DNA of 64,000 nt, from the NCBI RefSeq assembly GCF_921293095.1, contig NC_060251.1, positions 40,405,644 to 40,469,643 on the forward strand, in the 5' to 3' direction. This document shows positions 22,873 to 33,632 of the stretch, piece by piece. The stretch's first letter is position 1, and each line of letters starts with the position of its first letter. The DNA comes from Ischnura elegans (lineage: Eukaryota > Arthropoda > Insecta > Odonata > Coenagrionidae). The notes under the pieces were generated by a model. The model made no database searches. It was not told the origin of the DNA and saw only the letters and a program-made list of their open reading frames with translations. The translations under genes were made by a program, and so were the position numbers.

Positions 22873-23310
22873 CATAGGCGGATTTAAGGGGAGAGGGGGC
22901 ACGTGCCCCTCCCCCCCCCCCCCCCAGACGCTTCAAAACTAGAAAAGATTTTTAATACGGTTAGCATTGCGTTCGTTTTATTTTGTGTATTTCTTAGCCT
23001 CAATCACTTAATTTAATATTAATAACTTTCATATAAAAATAAAAGAATATTTTCTACAGTAGTTGTAGTGTTTTGTTTTTAATCACAAATATGGGAGGAC
23101 CTGTCAGACCCTTGTTTGCATTGCGTTCGTTTTATTTTGTGTATTACGTAGCCTCAATCACTTAATTTAATATTAATAACTTTCATATAAAAATAAATGA
23201 ATATTTTCTATAGTAGTTGTAGTGTTTTGTTTTTAATCACAAATATGGGAAGACCTGTCAGACCCTTGTGTCCCTCAACCCCCCAAAAATACATCCTGGA
23301 TCCGCCCCTG
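22873..23310 (+). mobile_element. MITE of the GGATCCGCCCCTG family with internal tandem duplication
   Basis: The ends are CATAGGCGGATTTAAGGGG and CCTGGATCCGCCCCTG. The flanks GGGGTAAG (22865-22872) and CGTGTAAG (23311-23318) match at 6 of 8. The interior contains a ~154-bp unit present twice in tandem (22964-23117 and 23118-23271). Confidence 0.8.
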
Positions 23311-23577
23311 CGTGTAAGGCTGTTCAAGGTAAACGTTTCAATGAGTAACGCCCTCATCATCATCAGAACTAAGGCTGACTTAGCCCTGATACCGATGAAG
23401 GGGTTTCTATCTGCTAACCCTCTCTGGTTTGACACCTGGTAAGGCTGTTTAAGGTCAACTTTTTTCTCTCTTCTGCCTGTTGAAAAGTCTAATAAACCGC
23501 TTTGTGTCTATTCCTTTCAATACAGAGGATGCTTTAAGATCGTAAACCTTCCCGGCGATTATTACTGATAAATCCAG

Positions 23578-23705
23578 TGGCGGATACATATGGGGGGCAT
23601 GTGCTCACCCCCCAGACGCTTAAAAACTAGATAAGATTCTTAATACGGTTATCATTACGTACATACGTTTCATTTTGTGTATTACGTAGCCTCAATAGCC
23701 TCGTA
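23578..23705 (+). mobile_element. Fragment of the GGATCCGCCCCTG MITE family
   Basis: It starts AGTGGCGGATACATATGGGG and shares AGACGCTTAAAAACTAGA and the TTTTGTGTATTACGTAGCC block with the copy at 22873. It is truncated on the right. Other fragments are at about 25801-25935 and 33783-33952. Confidence 0.55.
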
Positions 23706-24089
23706 TATTTTTGTGTCTACCCCCCACCCCCTCCTTGCGGGACCGCCTTCATTGCCGAACATCGCAGAACCACAATTGTAACTTTTTAATATCATAATAT
23801 GACATTGTCTTGCGTATTATTTTGTTTCAATCCACATTTGTTAACTTTGAAGGTAAGCATAAATAACGAGAACTCTTCCAAGTAACTTTCGGCGTCCAAA
23901 AATTACTAAATGCACCTTCAAGTACATCCTTTGATTTCGTTCAGCAGCAACAGGAAACATAGTTAACCACAGCACACAGACATTCGATATTAGGGTATAG
24001 GTAATCAGTTTGAAAAAAAAACTTTCTAAAACTCAAAATATATTTTGCTCAAAATATCCCTTGAGTGTTTTCTGTATCCGCTACTGGAT

Positions 24090-24292
24090 AAAACCTTCGG
24101 GGGGTCTGGGAAAAATAAAAAAATGTCAATTTATTTTAAATCATTTTGATTCTTAAAATTTGGGTTTCATTCGAAATTCCGCGGGAAATCATCACAACAG
24201 GGAAAACATTAGTAGGTATGCTATAATATTTGCTTCTCAATCTCTGAGGCTTTGGAGGGGATCCATCCCCCACCCCCAAAGTTATGCCACTG
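24090..24292 (+). mobile_element. Truncated CAGTGGCGTAGCTAGG-family MITE
   Basis: The right end AAAGTTATGCCACTG and the GGAGGGGATCCATCCCC block match the element at 4984-5263. The left terminus is missing or mutated. Confidence 0.5.
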
Positions 24293-24458
24293 CTTTGAAT
24301 GAGCATTCTCTCTGAATTCTGAATCCGAATATTCGCGTCGTTCTGATGGATTGGATGGAAAGAATTAACTGTAGCCTGCTTTCAAGTTCTCATCTGTTAC
24401 CCAATCGGAGAGATGTGGGGAATGTCGTTTTCTAAAAATTTGGAGATAAACCCTGAGA

Positions 24459-24750
24459 CAGGGGCGCAGCTAGGAATTAAGGCTGGGGGGGGGGGGTGCA
24501 ACTAACACCGGGGTGTGTGGGGTATTGTATACCCACCAGGATAAGCGGCAGGTACGAGATTAATAAATTGCGGAATTTTATAGATAAATGGTTCAAAATG
24601 GTGAGTTTTACGGCTTTCCGAGGGATATTTTATTAATCCTTACAATATTCTATTAGTAAATCAATCAAATTAAGTGAAATGGGTTAAACTTAAAAAATTC
24701 TCTGAGCTCTGGGGGGGGGGGGGTTTTATCCCCCAAACGCTGCGCCACTG
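24459..24750 (-). mobile_element. hAT-like MITE, CAGTGGCGCAGC family, copy 2 (inverted)
   Basis: It reads CAGGGGCGCAGCTAGGAAT to AACGCTGCGCCACTG and has identical 8-bp flanks CCCTGAGA at 24451-24458 and 24751-24758. Confidence 0.88.
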
Positions 24751-25800
24751 CCCTGAGAAAAACCCATTCTTTTGGCTTACGGTATGCTTTCTCGTATTTA
24801 CACTTCTTACTTTCTATGTTTTCCCCAATGAATTCCTCTTTTGAATGAGCTGAAGGCCGTGAGTATTAGATGAGATGTTTGCTATGTCTTTTTTATTATT
24901 ATTCAAGGTTCTGAAATGCAAATAAGAAAATCTTTGACTTTGGCCTTCTCAGAACCACGGTTTTGTTTATTTTATTAAAGGTGTAAAATACGCGGAAAAA
25001 TGCTTTTGAATGTATCCTCTTTTCCTCGTATATTTTCTTGAGAAGATTCGCATGAGCATTGAGTAAAAATTTCCATACGCGATTTCCAAAATGACTGATT
25101 ATGATGATATGGATATTGAGGTACTCAGCATTATTCTTCATCCTTTCTACAGCACGAGAGAAAATTATCGCTTAAGCTGCTTTACTTCTGCACTGTCCCA
25201 GTGCTGTAGTTGGGAAAAAATTTAGGCGGTACTCACAAAAAATCGCCAACAGCTGAGCATGTAGGTATTATATACATCCGGCCGCGATTGAAATGTCAAC
25301 TCCAACTCTTATATTAGTTCCAAGTTGTGCCACGAGATAACTCTGAACAAGTAAATATTCATTTCCGATTTTTCTTTCTGACTTACATTGGGCAATTTAC
25401 AGTAGAGCTATTTTTTACATACGTAAAAAGGTAGTTTAACCGGTACACTTAAAACGATTTTGGATTTTAGGGGTAAGCCGTACCGGCCCAACTACATCAC
25501 TGCACTGTCCTAAATTTTCAAAGACGAGAGATGGCACAAAGGAGTGGAGATGATCTTGATGCGCATTTGCACTGGTAAAAGAGTAAGTTCGAAGCTTTTA
25601 AGGACAGGAGGGTAAGAGGGAGATAGCAAAGAAAAGGAATGTGCGAGAAGGAAGTCTAGATAGTTAAATGGAGCGTAAATTTTAAAGGATGTCGAATGCA
25701 CCAATAACGGCCATTCTTTTAACCAGCGCGAAATACGCTTGGCAGTGGTATAGCCAGGCATTCGTGGTAAAGTTCGGCGTGGGGTCCAAAACCAGGGGTG

Positions 25801-25935
25801 CATAGGCGGATCTAGGGGGGGGGGGCACGTGCCCCCCCGTCCCTTATTTTTGAGATTAAAACCAGCATACAATAATTACTGTACACAATATTCAAGCGTC
25901 TGGGGGGGAGGGCACGTGCCCCCGTGCCTCCAGGG
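25801..25935. mobile_element. Short G/C-run MITE fragment
   Basis: It starts CATAGGCGGATCTAGGGG. It has two GGGCACGTGCCCCC-type palindromes and an AT-rich middle, and is related to the element at 22873. The right end degenerates near GGCCGGATTTACT. Confidence 0.5.
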
Positions 25936-26284
25936 CCGGATTTACTCTATGTTACACTATAGGCACCTCTCTATTGAGCGCCGCTGACCAAAGTATGCAT
26001 TGCATATTGCCTATGCTGCCAAAAGTACTACACTCCTTGAATGTTAATGCTTGGATTGGCGTAAAGAGTCGGTAACCTTTATGCACCAGTAGGCCATAAG
26101 TTTGTACATGGATGGGTTCCTTAAGATGCAAATCCTGTGTTTCCAGGAGATATTTTATGATTAAATAAATGTTACAAAATAGCAAGGAATTGGATCTTTC
26201 ACCAATTTTTTGCATTGCGGACTTTAATAGAGTTTGAATAGCCAAGGGATTCAATATTATTCCATTTTTGATTTGCCACCTACA

Positions 26285-26530
26285 TATTTCTCTAGCTAAT
26301 CATAGAGAAAAACCAACTCTCTAACCCCTCCAAATCAAGGATGAAATTTTCAATGAAAAAAATCATATGGCTCAGCTGGAATTCGAACCTGGATCTCCCA
26401 ATTGACGTCAGATTTACTACCCGTTACATCAGCAAGCCATTTTCTCCATTGCAAATTCTCAGACTTGGTTTACTGAACTAACTATTGACGTCTCAAGTCC
26501 ACATTTTGGTACAGGACATGGAGGTCATGG
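26285..26530 (-). mobile_element. tRNA-derived SINE (minus strand), copy 1
   Basis: On the minus strand ATGGCTTGCTGATGTAACGGG resembles an A-box and GGTTCGAATTCC an RNA polymerase III B-box, separated as in a tRNA. The tail CTCAAGTCCACATTTTGGTAC is shared with the SINE at 50270-50520. It lies upstream of the spätzle-like exon. Confidence 0.6.
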
Positions 26531-26973
26531 TTATTTATGGGGTTGAGTGTTGTGGAATACCCCTCCAATGGGTTAGATACCACACCTGGATGGCTGGTTA
26601 GAGGGGCTCATATTTCCCCCTGTTACCCCCACCATGAATTAGCCATTTGGAGGGCCCAATTGGGGTTGGTGGAGATGGAAGAGCTGGATGAAGAGATGCA
26701 TCTGGTGATTGCCATCATGATGACAACAAAAAACTCAGGTGTAGATTAAAATCCTATGGCGTAATGTATGAGGCTGAGAAGAAAAGTCAACACAGCTACG
26801 CTGCATTAAGTGGGGGGATTTGGGATTTCCACTCCCCCTGCAAAATGCTCAGAAGATTGTAACAAGTGTTCCCCTCCATTAGAACTCTGTTTTCTTTAAA
26901 AATCCCTGAAAATTTTTTTTCTTGGTACAGGCTTTTAATGGAGTGATTATGCACCCTCAGCTAGCCTCCTAAG

Positions 26974-27232
26974 CAGTGGCGTAGCCAGGGGGGAGGTCCA
27001 GGGGTCTGGACCCCCCCCCCAAAATATACAAACACAATCATTTTCGTTCATAAAAGGAAACAAAGTATTGTAAAATCAGGAATTTACAAAATATTTCTTT
27101 AACAAATGAAGTTTTTTTGTTGTGAAAAGTGTTAAAATTAATTAAAAACCCATTACTTAGTACTCAGTTTTTCAAAAAATTTCCTCCCTGGTTTTGGACT
27201 CCCCCTGAACGAAATACCTGGTTACGCTACTG
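26974..27232 (+). mobile_element. hAT-like MITE, CAGTGGCGTAGCCAGG family, copy 1
   Basis: The ends CAGTGGCGTAGCCAGGGG and CCTGGTTACGCTACTG are inverted repeats. The flanks CTCCTAAG (26966-26973) and CTCATAAG (27233-27240) match at 7 of 8. Confidence 0.85.
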
Positions 27233-27300
27233 CTCATAAGTATGGGAAACTAACTGCAATAGGTAGCTACAAGCTAAAGGAACTAAAGTATCATTATCAC

Positions 27301-27425
27301 TGATCAACAACCCTAAGATTGGTTTGAAGTAGCTCTACACTCAATTCTCCTATCAGCTAATCTTTTCCAACTTACGTATTTCTTCTCTTTCACATCCTGT
27401 CCTCTACCTCTTCCATATATTTTAT
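27301..27425 (-). pseudogene. LINE 3'-end fragment
   Basis: The sequence ATCAACAACCCTAAGATTGG through TTCTCCTATCAGCTAATCTTTTCC to TTCTTCTCTTTCACATC matches the 3' end of the LINE at 6000-6110. It is a short minus-strand 5'-truncated insertion ending just before the spätzle-like exon. Confidence 0.75.
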
Positions 27426-27500
27426 CTTAGTACATAAATTCTAAAATAATGTGACTGTAATGCCTTTGCATAATAGGGTTTTCCTTTTTTGACTTCCCAG

Positions 27501-30500
27501 GAGGGTTTCCTGCTTGTTCTGCTAGCTTGCCACTCGTATGCTCAGTTCTTGTCTCGTCCAGGACAATTTCCTGGCAATCCCCAACCACCTCGCCAGGGAT
27601 CGTTCTTTCCAAGACCACAGCAACCCGGGCTCCTCCGTCAGCTGGCCAACTTGCTGGGCTTCAATGGTGGTGGGGTCTCTCCTGCTCCGGACTCCTTTCC
27701 CCCATCTGGCCCAGATGGCATCAGAGGTCCTGCAGGACCGAGGCCCATAGTGCCAAACCAACAGTTCTTCAGGCCGGATGGCCCACCACCTCTTGGACCG
27801 ATCCAAGGGCTGCAGAACCCACAGCAGACCAATTTCGGCAGTGGTTTCAACCCCCAGGGAAGCTTTCAGAGGCCAGTTCAGGGTCCAAGACAACCACAGC
27901 CACAGTTTCTGAGCGGGCAGCAACAACAGCAAGGAAGAATACCTTTGGGAAGCCCTCAGATTTTGACTTTCCAAGCAGAGGATGTGAGGCCAGCTCCAGG
28001 ATTCAATAGTATATCCCCAGGAAATCAACAATCTCCAGGTTTCCTCCAGCAACAATCAACACTTCAGGGCACATCAATTCGCCCTGCTGAACCCCTGTTG
28101 CGCCAACCAATTGCAACACAGATCACAAATGACTTGGTTGGGGTTTCCCAGTCAAATCTTGTTCAGCAGGCGACTTTTACCCAATTCTCCCAGCCATCCC
28201 TACAACAGGGGAATCCCATTGAACTGGTGTCAGCACCCACTCTGAATCAGACAGCAACATTGAGGGACATTTTAAGGGAGGACTGTGAGGATTACGAGGA
28301 GCAGGGATACTGTGACTCTTCAAGGAGGTACCCCAGGTAAGTGGAGGGTTGCTTTATATGCAAGATACATTGCGTTTTTTTAATCAAACAATGCAAAATC
28401 GAATTATTTTGTGGCAGTTCTCCAAATGCCTTTACATATCCTGTCCTCATTTCATTTAGATACCCTTCAAGGCTAAATTTATTGATTATCATATTCATAC
28501 ATATCTTACCTTCCATCATCATCACCATAAATGCCATATTTCTCCAAAATTCTCCTATTAATATTTTCTTCGGTTCTTTTGGTTATATAAACGGTCCTTC
28601 ATCAATAGTTGATTATGGTAGAGTTTGAAAAGTTAAGAGACCTGGACCTGTCTTATTCCATTTTTGGATTCATCATCTACTTCTCTAGATGTGTATTTGT
28701 GACAAAATTCAATGGCCGTGACCCTTTTGCAGATAAGTTGATAGTGCCATTAACCTCAGCCAAGAGAGTCACTGAATTCCAACTATGAATTCCTCAGCCT
28801 CATACGGTTTTTTTTTGTAATTTACACTCTTGCTAGCAATGTGAGTGAGGTAACATTTTAGGGTGTGAATCATTCCAAGAAGATATTCTTGATATTGCAT
28901 TCCCCAAACATTTCAGGGGGTTTGAACTCTATTGAAAGTGTCTACTAAAAGTTCACTGCAGCCTAGTTAAGTGTGGGTTTACAACCCCGGATCCAGTGGC
29001 ATAGCAAGGGGGGGTCTTAACACTTCCCCCCCCTACCCCCCGAAATATAAAAGCACACTTACTTTGAATCACAAAAGAAAACCAAATATTGAAAAAAATC
29101 ATGAATTTACAAAATATTTCTTTGAAAAATGTTGATGTAGGCTGCATTTTCTGGGTTTCACCGCGTCGTGGTTGCATTGGGGACAACAGTTTCTCCTACA
29201 TTCCAGCAGGCATCTTCAGGTCGAAGTGATTATGCTGTCAAGTCAAGTCAAAAATTGTTTATTTCACGAGCAAGTGACAATTACATAAAATTTGAAACAA
29301 CAACAACAACATAACAACAAAGCTCGTGAAGCTGTTATAGGCTTACGCCTCTTCAGCATTACTGGGATTTTTCACTGGTACAGGAGTGGTGTCGGCCCGG
29401 CATTCGCCCTAAGGAGTTGGGAAACCCGTAAAACCACCGTGTTTTGGCCGCCGTTATATAGGCAGCCCAGTGGCGTATGTTCTCCCTGATTGGTCGGCTT
29501 GTGGCCAATTGCACACTATGCTATTGGCCGCAAGGCGACCAATCAGGGAGAACATACACCACTGGGTTGCCTATATAACGGCGGCCAAAATACGGCATAA
29601 TCACTTCGACCTGAAGACGCCTGCTGGAATGCAGGAGAAACTGTTGTCCCCAACGCAACCACGGCGCAGTGAAACCAGGAAAATGCAGCCTACATTACCA
29701 GCACACCGCAGAAGCCTTCGCACCAACTTATGAAAAATGTTGTAACATTTTAGCATGGAAAAGGTGAATAAAACCAACATTTTAAGAAAATAATTACACC
29801 ACTTTATTATTTTTATAAAATTATTTGCTTGGAAAAAAGATTTCTTTCAGTAACATGTCTTATACTAATATCATTTTTCGTGGGCTTAAAGAAAATTTGT
29901 TGATAACTGTTGTTACAATTCAGTCCTGATTTTCCGTGAAGACTTGTAATTTTTACTTCTGGGGGGTGGGGCAGCTGCTCTTCTTAACCCCTGCCGGATA
30001 CGTCCATGTCGGTGGATCCTAGCTCTCTTGAGAGGCTCCATATGAACTTGACATACCTCTGAGAAATACACCAAGTCCTTTCATGCAAACCCAGAGATCA
30101 TGGGTTCAGTTCTTGCTTGGGTGGGTTTTTCCTCCTCCAAGGCTTAGTGTTATGCGCACATATGACAATTAGATGTTAGATGTACATTTATCACACATAA
30201 AAAGAATGAAAAAATATCGTGAGAAAAGGGATAACTTATCATACCCCATAAATTAAAAGCATCATTTAACATATTCATAAAAAGTATTAATTTCCAGGGC
30301 GATGAAAGCAAAATCCAAGTATGTATTACATTGCGGTCATGACCTATTTACACAGGGCTCTCTTCTTTATATTTACTGTTTAAAATTTATGATTTTGAAT
30401 GCTACTTCATTGTTATCCTTTGAACATATTTTGTTCAACTTAGAGAAACAAGAAGGCAAAAACTTAATTTAAAATCACAGTGGAACCATACCTTAAAGTA

Positions 30501-31909
30501 TGGGCATACCCAGCTGGGGGACAGGGGCAGTGGCACCGACTCCATGGGGCCTGAGGGGGCCTAAGCCCCCTCAAAAATTTGTTATGGGTGCGAGAAAAAA
30601 ATGTGTCAGGCTTGTTGATTTTCCCCGGAGTGTCCAGATATCGAGATTCGAGTTATCAGGGCTCTAATGTTGATCATACAACTCTTTTAAAATGCTTAAA
30701 AAACTTAAAACTCAATACTTATAAAATTTCCTGAGGCAAGTTCCCGGTTTGGGCCCCCCCCCCAATATTTTTTGTAAGTCAGCTCCCCTGGACAGGGAAG
30801 GCAACTGACCCCCCCCCCCCCCTAGGAGAAAAAAAATAAATTTAGTTCAAAACAAAAGTTATGAACAAAATTTTCCTTTTGAAGAAAATATTAGTATAAG
30901 ACATGGAACTAAAATAAAAATCATTATTTTTTCAAGCAAACAATTATAAAAACTAATAAATTTCTGTCATAATTTCCTTAAAATTTTGGTTTTATTAACC
31001 TTTTCTGTGGAGAAAAGATTTATATTTCCGTAATTATTAGTAGGAATCGCAGGTAAAAAGACGATATCTCGTCGACGTTGAAAACACGTCGATTTTCGGA
31101 CCATATAGACATCGATCGATGTGTTACCATCGACGTTTTATCGATGAGTACTTCGACGTCGAATCGACGGAGATTCGATGATCCATTTCTCACTGGGAAA
31201 AGTTACAACTTGAACGACTACAACTAGTTTTGCCCCCCCCCCCCCCCCTAGTTTTCATTCTGGGTTCGCCCATGCCTGATAGATTCACAATGAATTTTGT
31301 ATGCTCTTCATCATTTTATCAAATGAACACTACCTGTTATTTAGTGTTCCTAAGTAATTAATAGCCCTAATGATTGTGAAATGAATGCTATTTTTCAGGT
31401 TGCAGGTGGCAGATTTAGTGAGGAGGTGTGCTGGGATAGTGAATGCACTGTATGTCCCCATACCGGAGTCTAATGATATTGTATCCACCCACCTGCGGAA
31501 GGAGAAAAAAGAGGGTAATTCACTGAGAAATATCGAGCGTGCCAACCAAGCTGTCTGGTCGTGGGCAAAATATGCTGCCGGAAAAAGTTCAGTGTGCAAG
31601 TCTGACATTCGCCGCGTGAATCCGAGCTATGCGAGGGATATCTCCAAGAAGTGGGTGGTGGTGCTTCAACATCCGGAGGGTAATATGGTGCAACATGTGT
31701 CCATGGATAAGTGTACAAATGTCGACAAAGAGTGCCTCTCAGGGCCAGAGGGCAATAGGCATCCAGGAACCAGGTGCACTCAACGGCATACGCATCACCA
31801 CTTGGTGACCTGGGACCCGGACAAACCGAGTGACTGTCCATCCTTACGAGCGTTTTCATTTCCGACTGCATGTCTATGCCACTTTTCCCTCAGTTCTTCC
31901 AGAATTTGA
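27501..31909 (+). CDS. Spätzle-like secreted cystine-knot ligand (two 3' coding exons)
   Basis: Spätzle-family proteins are secreted pro-ligands cleaved outside the cell to release a cystine-knot dimer that binds Toll receptors. Exon 27501-28336 follows TTTTTTGACTTCCCAG and ends CCCAG/GTAAGT. Exon 31399-31909 follows CTATTTTTCAG and ends at TGA. They join in frame (phase 2), giving about 448 residues. The first exon begins with a hydrophobic run (GFLLVLLACHSYAQ) resembling the core and end of a signal peptide, then a long Pro/Gln/Gly-rich region, then CEDYEEQGYC. The second exon carries the C-terminal knot: VCKSDIRRVNP, KKWVVVLQHP, QHVSMDKC, EC, RCTQ, DCPSLRAFSFPTACLC. That gives seven cysteines and the closing FPxxCxC motif of the family. 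The start codon lies in an upstream exon that I did not find. The paralogue (spz to spz6) cannot be fixed by eye. Confidence 0.88.
28994..29134 (+). mobile_element. hAT-like MITE, CAGTGGCGTAGC family, copy 4 (interrupted)
   Basis: It starts CAGTGGCATAGCAAGG and keeps the AATATAAAAGCACAC and TGAATTTACAAAATATTTC blocks. It then breaks at TGAAAAATGTTG, the target-site repeat of the inverted-dimer insertion. Its continuation after 29742 is too diverged to trace. Confidence 0.65.
29182..29219 (-). ncRNA. Hammerhead-like motif, left arm of the inverted dimer
   Basis: On the minus strand CTGAAGAT is followed by GCCTGC, a loop, GTAGGA, then GAAAC, TGTT and GTC. C-G closing around TGTT gives a short stem III. 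Position 7 and the base after A9 differ from the textbook core in the same way as at the other Penelope-type ends in the window. Confidence 0.45.
29611..29648 (+). ncRNA. Hammerhead-like motif, right arm of the inverted dimer
   Basis: CTGAAGAC, GCCTGC, TGGAAT, GCAGGA, GAAAC, TGTT, GTC appear in order. Stem II pairs CCTGC with GCAGG perfectly, whereas the left-arm copy has one mismatch. This is the mirror copy of the motif at 29182-29219. Confidence 0.48.
29800..30010 (-). mobile_element. Fragment of the CATGGGCGTACCCAGC MITE family
   Basis: The right end reads, on the minus strand, CATGGACGTATCCGGCAGGG. The block TCTTATACTAATATCATTTTTCG is shared, reversed, with copies at 30501 and 33444. 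Its left boundary is approximate. Confidence 0.5.
30499..31274 (+). mobile_element. CATGGGCGTACCCAGC-type MITE carrying a nested hAT-like MITE
   Basis: The ends are TATGGGCATACCCAGC and, at the right, CTGGGTTCGCCCATG. The interior shares GTATAAGACATGGAACTAAAA with the copy at 33444. It is interrupted by the element at 30528-30790 and includes an unusual TCGA-rich segment at 31060-31190. Confidence 0.65.
30528..30790 (-). mobile_element. hAT-like MITE, CAGGGATGCCGACTTAC family, copy 3 (inverted, nested)
   Basis: It reads CAGTGGCACCGACTCCATGG to GTAAGTCAGCTCCCCTG. The flanks GACAGGGG (30520-30527) and GACAGGGA (30791-30798) match at 7 of 8. It sits inside the element at 30499-31274. Confidence 0.85.
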
Positions 31910-32082
31910 GGAGCGAAAGACAGGAAAGATTATTTCCACTCTATATTGATCTCAAAGACATTGAAGGAAGTTGGTGCACTTGTCACATATATGCAACTGT
32001 GATAGGTTAAGTATAATATATAGGCTTTACGTCCGTCATTACAGACAATGCTGTGTGAAAGGCATTACCATGGAAGAGTTTC

Positions 32083-32088
32083 AATAAA
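32083..32088 (+). terminator. Poly(A) signal of the spätzle-like gene
   Basis: AATAAA lies 174 nt after the TGA stop at 31907-31909, a normal 3' UTR distance. Another AATAAA follows near 32154. Confidence 0.6.
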
Positions 32089-32159
32089 AACATGAAAAAT
32101 ATTTAGCCCACAAAGAAATGATAATACTGATTGAGTGACATCTGGATTGAAAAATAAAT

Positions 32160-33443
32160 GATTAGTCTCACCATGACATATGTATTTAACCGGAAAAAGT
32201 TGACACGTTTGATCTTCAAACCCTAACTACAACCTTCCTCCCAAAGGATTAAGATCCGTATCTCAAATTACTTGCTCAGAATGCCTATTGATTGAGTTGG
32301 CACTACTAAGGAATTCCATGAGGGAAAATTCTGAATAAGCATGTTTTCATGTAACAGGAGCAAAAAGAGAGAAAGCATCAAATCTTTTTTACGCTTTCTC
32401 CCAGTTAAAAAAAAATATTTGCCTTAATATCAAAATCTGAAACAACTACTTTACAATACCTCCCTGTACGGATAATTTGTCTAATATGTGGTAACTAAAT
32501 GGGTTCAGTCGGGTGAAACTTCAATATGTATCAAGGAAAGATCTAACATAGCACATGTCCATGTAGATTGCTTCGAAAGTTGATAGGCAATGGTTATGTT
32601 TACCAAGAAAACCAAGTGTTTGTTTTTACAGAATAAAAAATGTGTAAGTCTTATCACTCTCTATTCACTGAAAATCATGAATATGGTAAATTAAATTTTT
32701 ATTCAGATTTATCTTTAAGTTTACAACTTTTCATTGAAAAATATCTTTACACGATTTCTCACATACTACACATTGATGACTTCTTTGATTGCAGATGTAT
32801 TCGGTAGCAATACTACACCAAATCCATATCATCAACACATCCTATTTCACCAGCAGGGTATGTATCAACTTAGGCTCAAGCAAGGGGAACCTACTGAACA
32901 CACTTCATATTACATATAGGCATTGAAAAATCGTAATACGTATACATATACTAAAAATTTATTTCATTGCATAATGCTGATGACAATAGAAGCCATAAAA
33001 TATTGGATCAAAATATATAAGCGAATCATAAAATAAGTAGGTACTACATGGTGCACAGGCAAAACAAGTCGACCCAGTACACAGGCAGGTAGCCAGGAAA
33101 TGGCTTCCGGGGTTGCTTTAATGATATGCCAGTTGCCTACATTGTTACTACATATTTGGTTCAATTCCCATGCTGTAGAAAACCATAAATTTCATCAACC
33201 CCTGAATATAGCTCATTATGAACATCTAATGCCAAATCACACAATGACGAGTGTAGCTCGTCATCAGGTTTCCATCATTTTAGCACTATTTAGGGGAACA
33301 ATATAAATATTTCGGTAGCTTAACAATGTTAAAACGTCCATAATGTAAATAAAGAACCCATACTTCATGAAATATGTTGCATTGAGAGTAATATAATGAT
33401 TATATTAAAAAGTATACTAGTAGCTATAAACGAGTAGCTATCA
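32160..33443. other. No gene supported
   Basis: This is AT-rich DNA without a recognisable domain. Near 33235-33270 a GACGAG/CTCGTC palindrome next to CATCAGG resembles a worn Penelope-type end that has lost GAAAC. A GGTTCAATTCCCA near 33165 could be a SINE B-box relic. Confidence 0.35.
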
Positions 33444-33632
33444 TGGGCGTACCCAGCGAGGGATAGGGGAGGGGGGGGGCAGCTGCCTCTCTCTAGAAGC
33501 AAAATCGCACGTCTTTAAGCAAAATCAGCACTGAATTGAAATGAAAGTATTCAACAAATTTCCTTTAAACTCACGAAAAATGATATGTATTAGTATAAGA
33601 TATGCAACTAAAATAAAACTATTTTTTCAAAT
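33444..33632 (+). mobile_element. CATGGGCGTACCCAGC MITE, truncated copy
   Basis: It starts CATGGGCGTACCCAGCGAGG and shares ATATGTATTAGTATAAGATATG with the copy at 30499. It is cut on the right by a Penelope-type end relic. Confidence 0.55.

Larger units (their letters stand above)
29135..29730. mobile_element. Inverted dimer of Penelope-type ends flanked by a 12-bp direct repeat
   Basis: Outer arms 29135-29237 and 29591-29695 are reverse complements, and each carries CTGAAGA(T/C)G, a GCCTGC-type hairpin, GAAAC and GTC. Inner arms 29442-29509 and 29523-29590 form a 68-bp near-perfect palindrome with a 13-nt loop. A ~204-bp unpaired insert (about 29238-29441) with a CAACAACAACAAC run separates the left outer and inner arms. 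TGAAAAATGTTG flanks the whole unit at 29123-29134 and 29731-29742. About 35 bp after the right arm (29696-29730) have no counterpart on the left. No ORF is seen, so it is non-autonomous. Confidence 0.75.
28337..31398 (+). other. Intron of the spätzle-like gene, filled with mobile elements
   Basis: Donor GTAAGT at 28337 and acceptor TTTTTCAG ending at 31398 bound a 3.06-kb intron. It contains a hAT-like MITE broken by the inverted-dimer element (29135-29730), a CATGGGCG-type MITE, and a larger MITE of that family that itself contains a nested hAT-like copy. No exon-like frame was found inside. Confidence 0.8.

Noticed and set aside
25800-25935. GGGCACGTGCCCCC palindromes as regulatory E-box clusters
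   Set aside because: They recur as part of the G/C-run MITE families throughout the window, so a repeat origin is sufficient.
27522-28055. 177-codon minus-strand frame and a 160-codon alternative plus-strand frame over the spätzle-like exon
   Set aside because: They are shadow frames caused by the GC- and Pro/Gln-rich codons of the real exon and have no domain of their own.
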